A DNA stretch of 15,796 nucleotides from Nitrosomonas eutropha (GTDB taxonomy: Bacteria > Pseudomonadota > Gammaproteobacteria > Burkholderiales > Nitrosomonadaceae), in contig JACTML010000209.1 in assembly GCA_014584635.1 (NCBI GenBank), positions 1 through 15,796 of the forward strand, written 5' to 3'. Position 1 is the stretch's first letter. Every line of letters begins with the position of its first letter. Made by a program: the position numbers and the translations under genes. Of this stretch, positions 14,912 to 15,796 are shown piece after piece. The notes beneath the pieces were generated by a model. The model made no database searches. It was not told the DNA's origin and worked only from the letters and a program-made list of their open reading frames with translations.

Positions 14912-15796
14912 TTCGATAATATCAAGTGGCTTAGCTCGCCCTCCGCTGATTGCCCATGTGATTTTTCATTTTGGAGTGGGAGGGCTGGAAAATGGTCTGG
15001 TGAATCTGATCAACCATATTCCTGAGACACGTTATCGCCACGCCGTTGTTTGTCTCAAGGGAGTTTCCGAGTTTCATAAGCGCCTTAACCGGAAAGATGT
15101 TGAAATCATTGCTTTGAATAAGCGGGAGGGAAAAGATTTCAGTATCTATGGCAAGTTGTCTGACGTATTCAGACGATTAAATCCGGATATTGTACATACA
15201 CGTAATCTTGCTGCTATGGAAGCCCAAGTGGTTGCCGCCATGTCCGGAGTAAAGGCGCGTGTTCACGGAGAGCACGGGCGGGATATTTTTGATCTTGAGG
15301 GCAAGAACCGAAAATACAATTTGTTGCGCAAGGCAATTCGTCCGTTTGTTCATCATTTCACAGCGGTCAGCAAAGATCTGGAGCGCTGGCTGGTAGATAC
15401 AGTGAAGGTGCCGCAAACACGAGTACACCAGATCTATAACGGTGTGGAACATCTGCGTTTTCGCCCTGATAACACCGTACCGGTAGAAACACTTCCCCTC
15501 GGTTTTCTTGACGGTAATCCATTTGTTGTTGGCGGTGTGGGCAGAATGGCCGAAGTTAAGGATTTTCCAACCCTGGTCAAGGCTTTCCTGCTGTTGCGCG
15601 AAAAGTTATCTGCAACAGATAGGCCTATACGGCTCGTAATAATCGGAGACGGTATCGCAAAAGCGCAATGCGAAGCCTTGTTGCGTTCAGCGAATATTGA
15701 ACAATTTGCCTGGCTGCCGGGTGAACGTGAAGATATTCCTCAATTGATGGCGATGATGGATCTGTTTGTGCTCCCTTCGTTAGCAGAAGGGATCTC
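14892..15796 (+). CDS. XrtA-system glycosyltransferase, family 4 (TIGR03088 type), 3' end cut off
   Basis: The first 301 codons are present; family members run to roughly 375 residues. It is a cytoplasmic GT-B glycosyltransferase that acts on the same polysaccharide as the upstream transferase. The N-terminal half has PLIAHVIFHFGVGGLENGLV (18-37), with the GGLEN acceptor loop, LNPDIVHTRNLAAMEAQ (96-112), and RVHGEHGRDIFDLEGKNRKY (123-142), a run distinctive of this exosortase-linked group. The donor domain begins near 210 (FVVGGVGRMAEVKDFPTL) and reaches LPSLAEGIS at the window end, where the conserved family 4 Glu falls. The GTG at 14892 overlaps the exosortase gene by 20 nt; it is the only plausible start before the PLIAHVI strand and has no clear ribosome binding site, so translation is probably coupled to xrtA. 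Confidence 0.93.
   Translation, partial: MKVHVTDSIISSGLARPPLIAHVIFHFGVGGLENGLVNLINHIPETRYRHAVVCLKGVSEFHKRLNRKDVEIIALNKREGKDFSIYGKLSDVFRRLNPDIVHTRNLAAMEAQVVAAMSGVKARVHGEHGRDIFDLEGKNRKYNLLRKAIRPFVHHFTAVSKDLERWLVDTVKVPQTRVHQIYNGVEHLRFRPDNTVPVETLPLGFLDGNPFVVGGVGRMAEVKDFPTLVKAFLLLREKLSATDRPIRLVIIGDGIAKAQCEALLRSANIEQFAWLPGEREDIPQLMAMMDLFVLPSLAEGI

Noticed and set aside
1..15796. CRISPR arrays, transposases, tRNA or rRNA genes, phage genes
   Set aside because: Looked for on both strands; no regular spaced repeats, transposase motifs, cloverleaf or rRNA stretches were seen.

Overview
The window looks like chromosomal DNA of a betaproteobacterium. Gene content and protein wording point to an ammonia oxidiser such as Nitrosomonas; this is inferred from family recognition, not from a search. 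Base composition is moderate. There are no rRNA or tRNA genes, insertion sequences or CRISPR arrays, and the genes are intact apart from the two cut by the window edges.

Left part (1-3687, all minus strand): housekeeping genes. These are the 5' end of murI (glutamate racemase), a DEAD-box RNA helicase of the RhlE type, and ettA, the ABC-F translational throttle ATPase. The spacers hold inverted repeats at the probable murI promoter, hairpins at the 3' end of the helicase gene, and a probable promoter with a leader of about 186 nt in front of the helicase.

Middle (3688-4491): a divergent intergenic region. It carries one small plus-strand ORF (59 aa, unrecognised), then about 430 bp without a convincing gene, which is the likely control region of the large operon.

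Right part (4492-15796, all plus strand): a tightly packed run of ten genes that matches the exosortase A (XrtA, formerly EpsH)/PEP-CTERM exopolysaccharide locus. In order: short Wza-like export lipoprotein, chain-length determinant, tyrosine autokinase, outer-membrane beta-barrel protein, ExeA-like ATPase, NodB-type polysaccharide deacetylase, FemAB-like transferase, glycosyltransferase, exosortase A fused to an EpsI domain, and a second glycosyltransferase that runs off the window. Several neighbours overlap by 1, 4 or 20 nt, which suggests translational coupling.

The likely joint function is as follows. The glycosyltransferases build an exopolysaccharide. The chain-length protein and kinase control its polymerisation and export. 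The lipoprotein and barrel carry it through the periplasm and outer membrane. The deacetylase and the FemAB-like enzyme modify it. Exosortase A cleaves PEP-CTERM-tagged proteins, probably to deliver them to the surface or matrix. No PEP-CTERM substrate, initiating sugar transferase, flippase or polymerase is visible here, so they must lie downstream or elsewhere. The locus type is known. The parts with least-known function are the barrel, the ExeA-like ATPase, the FemAB-like enzyme and the small ORF.
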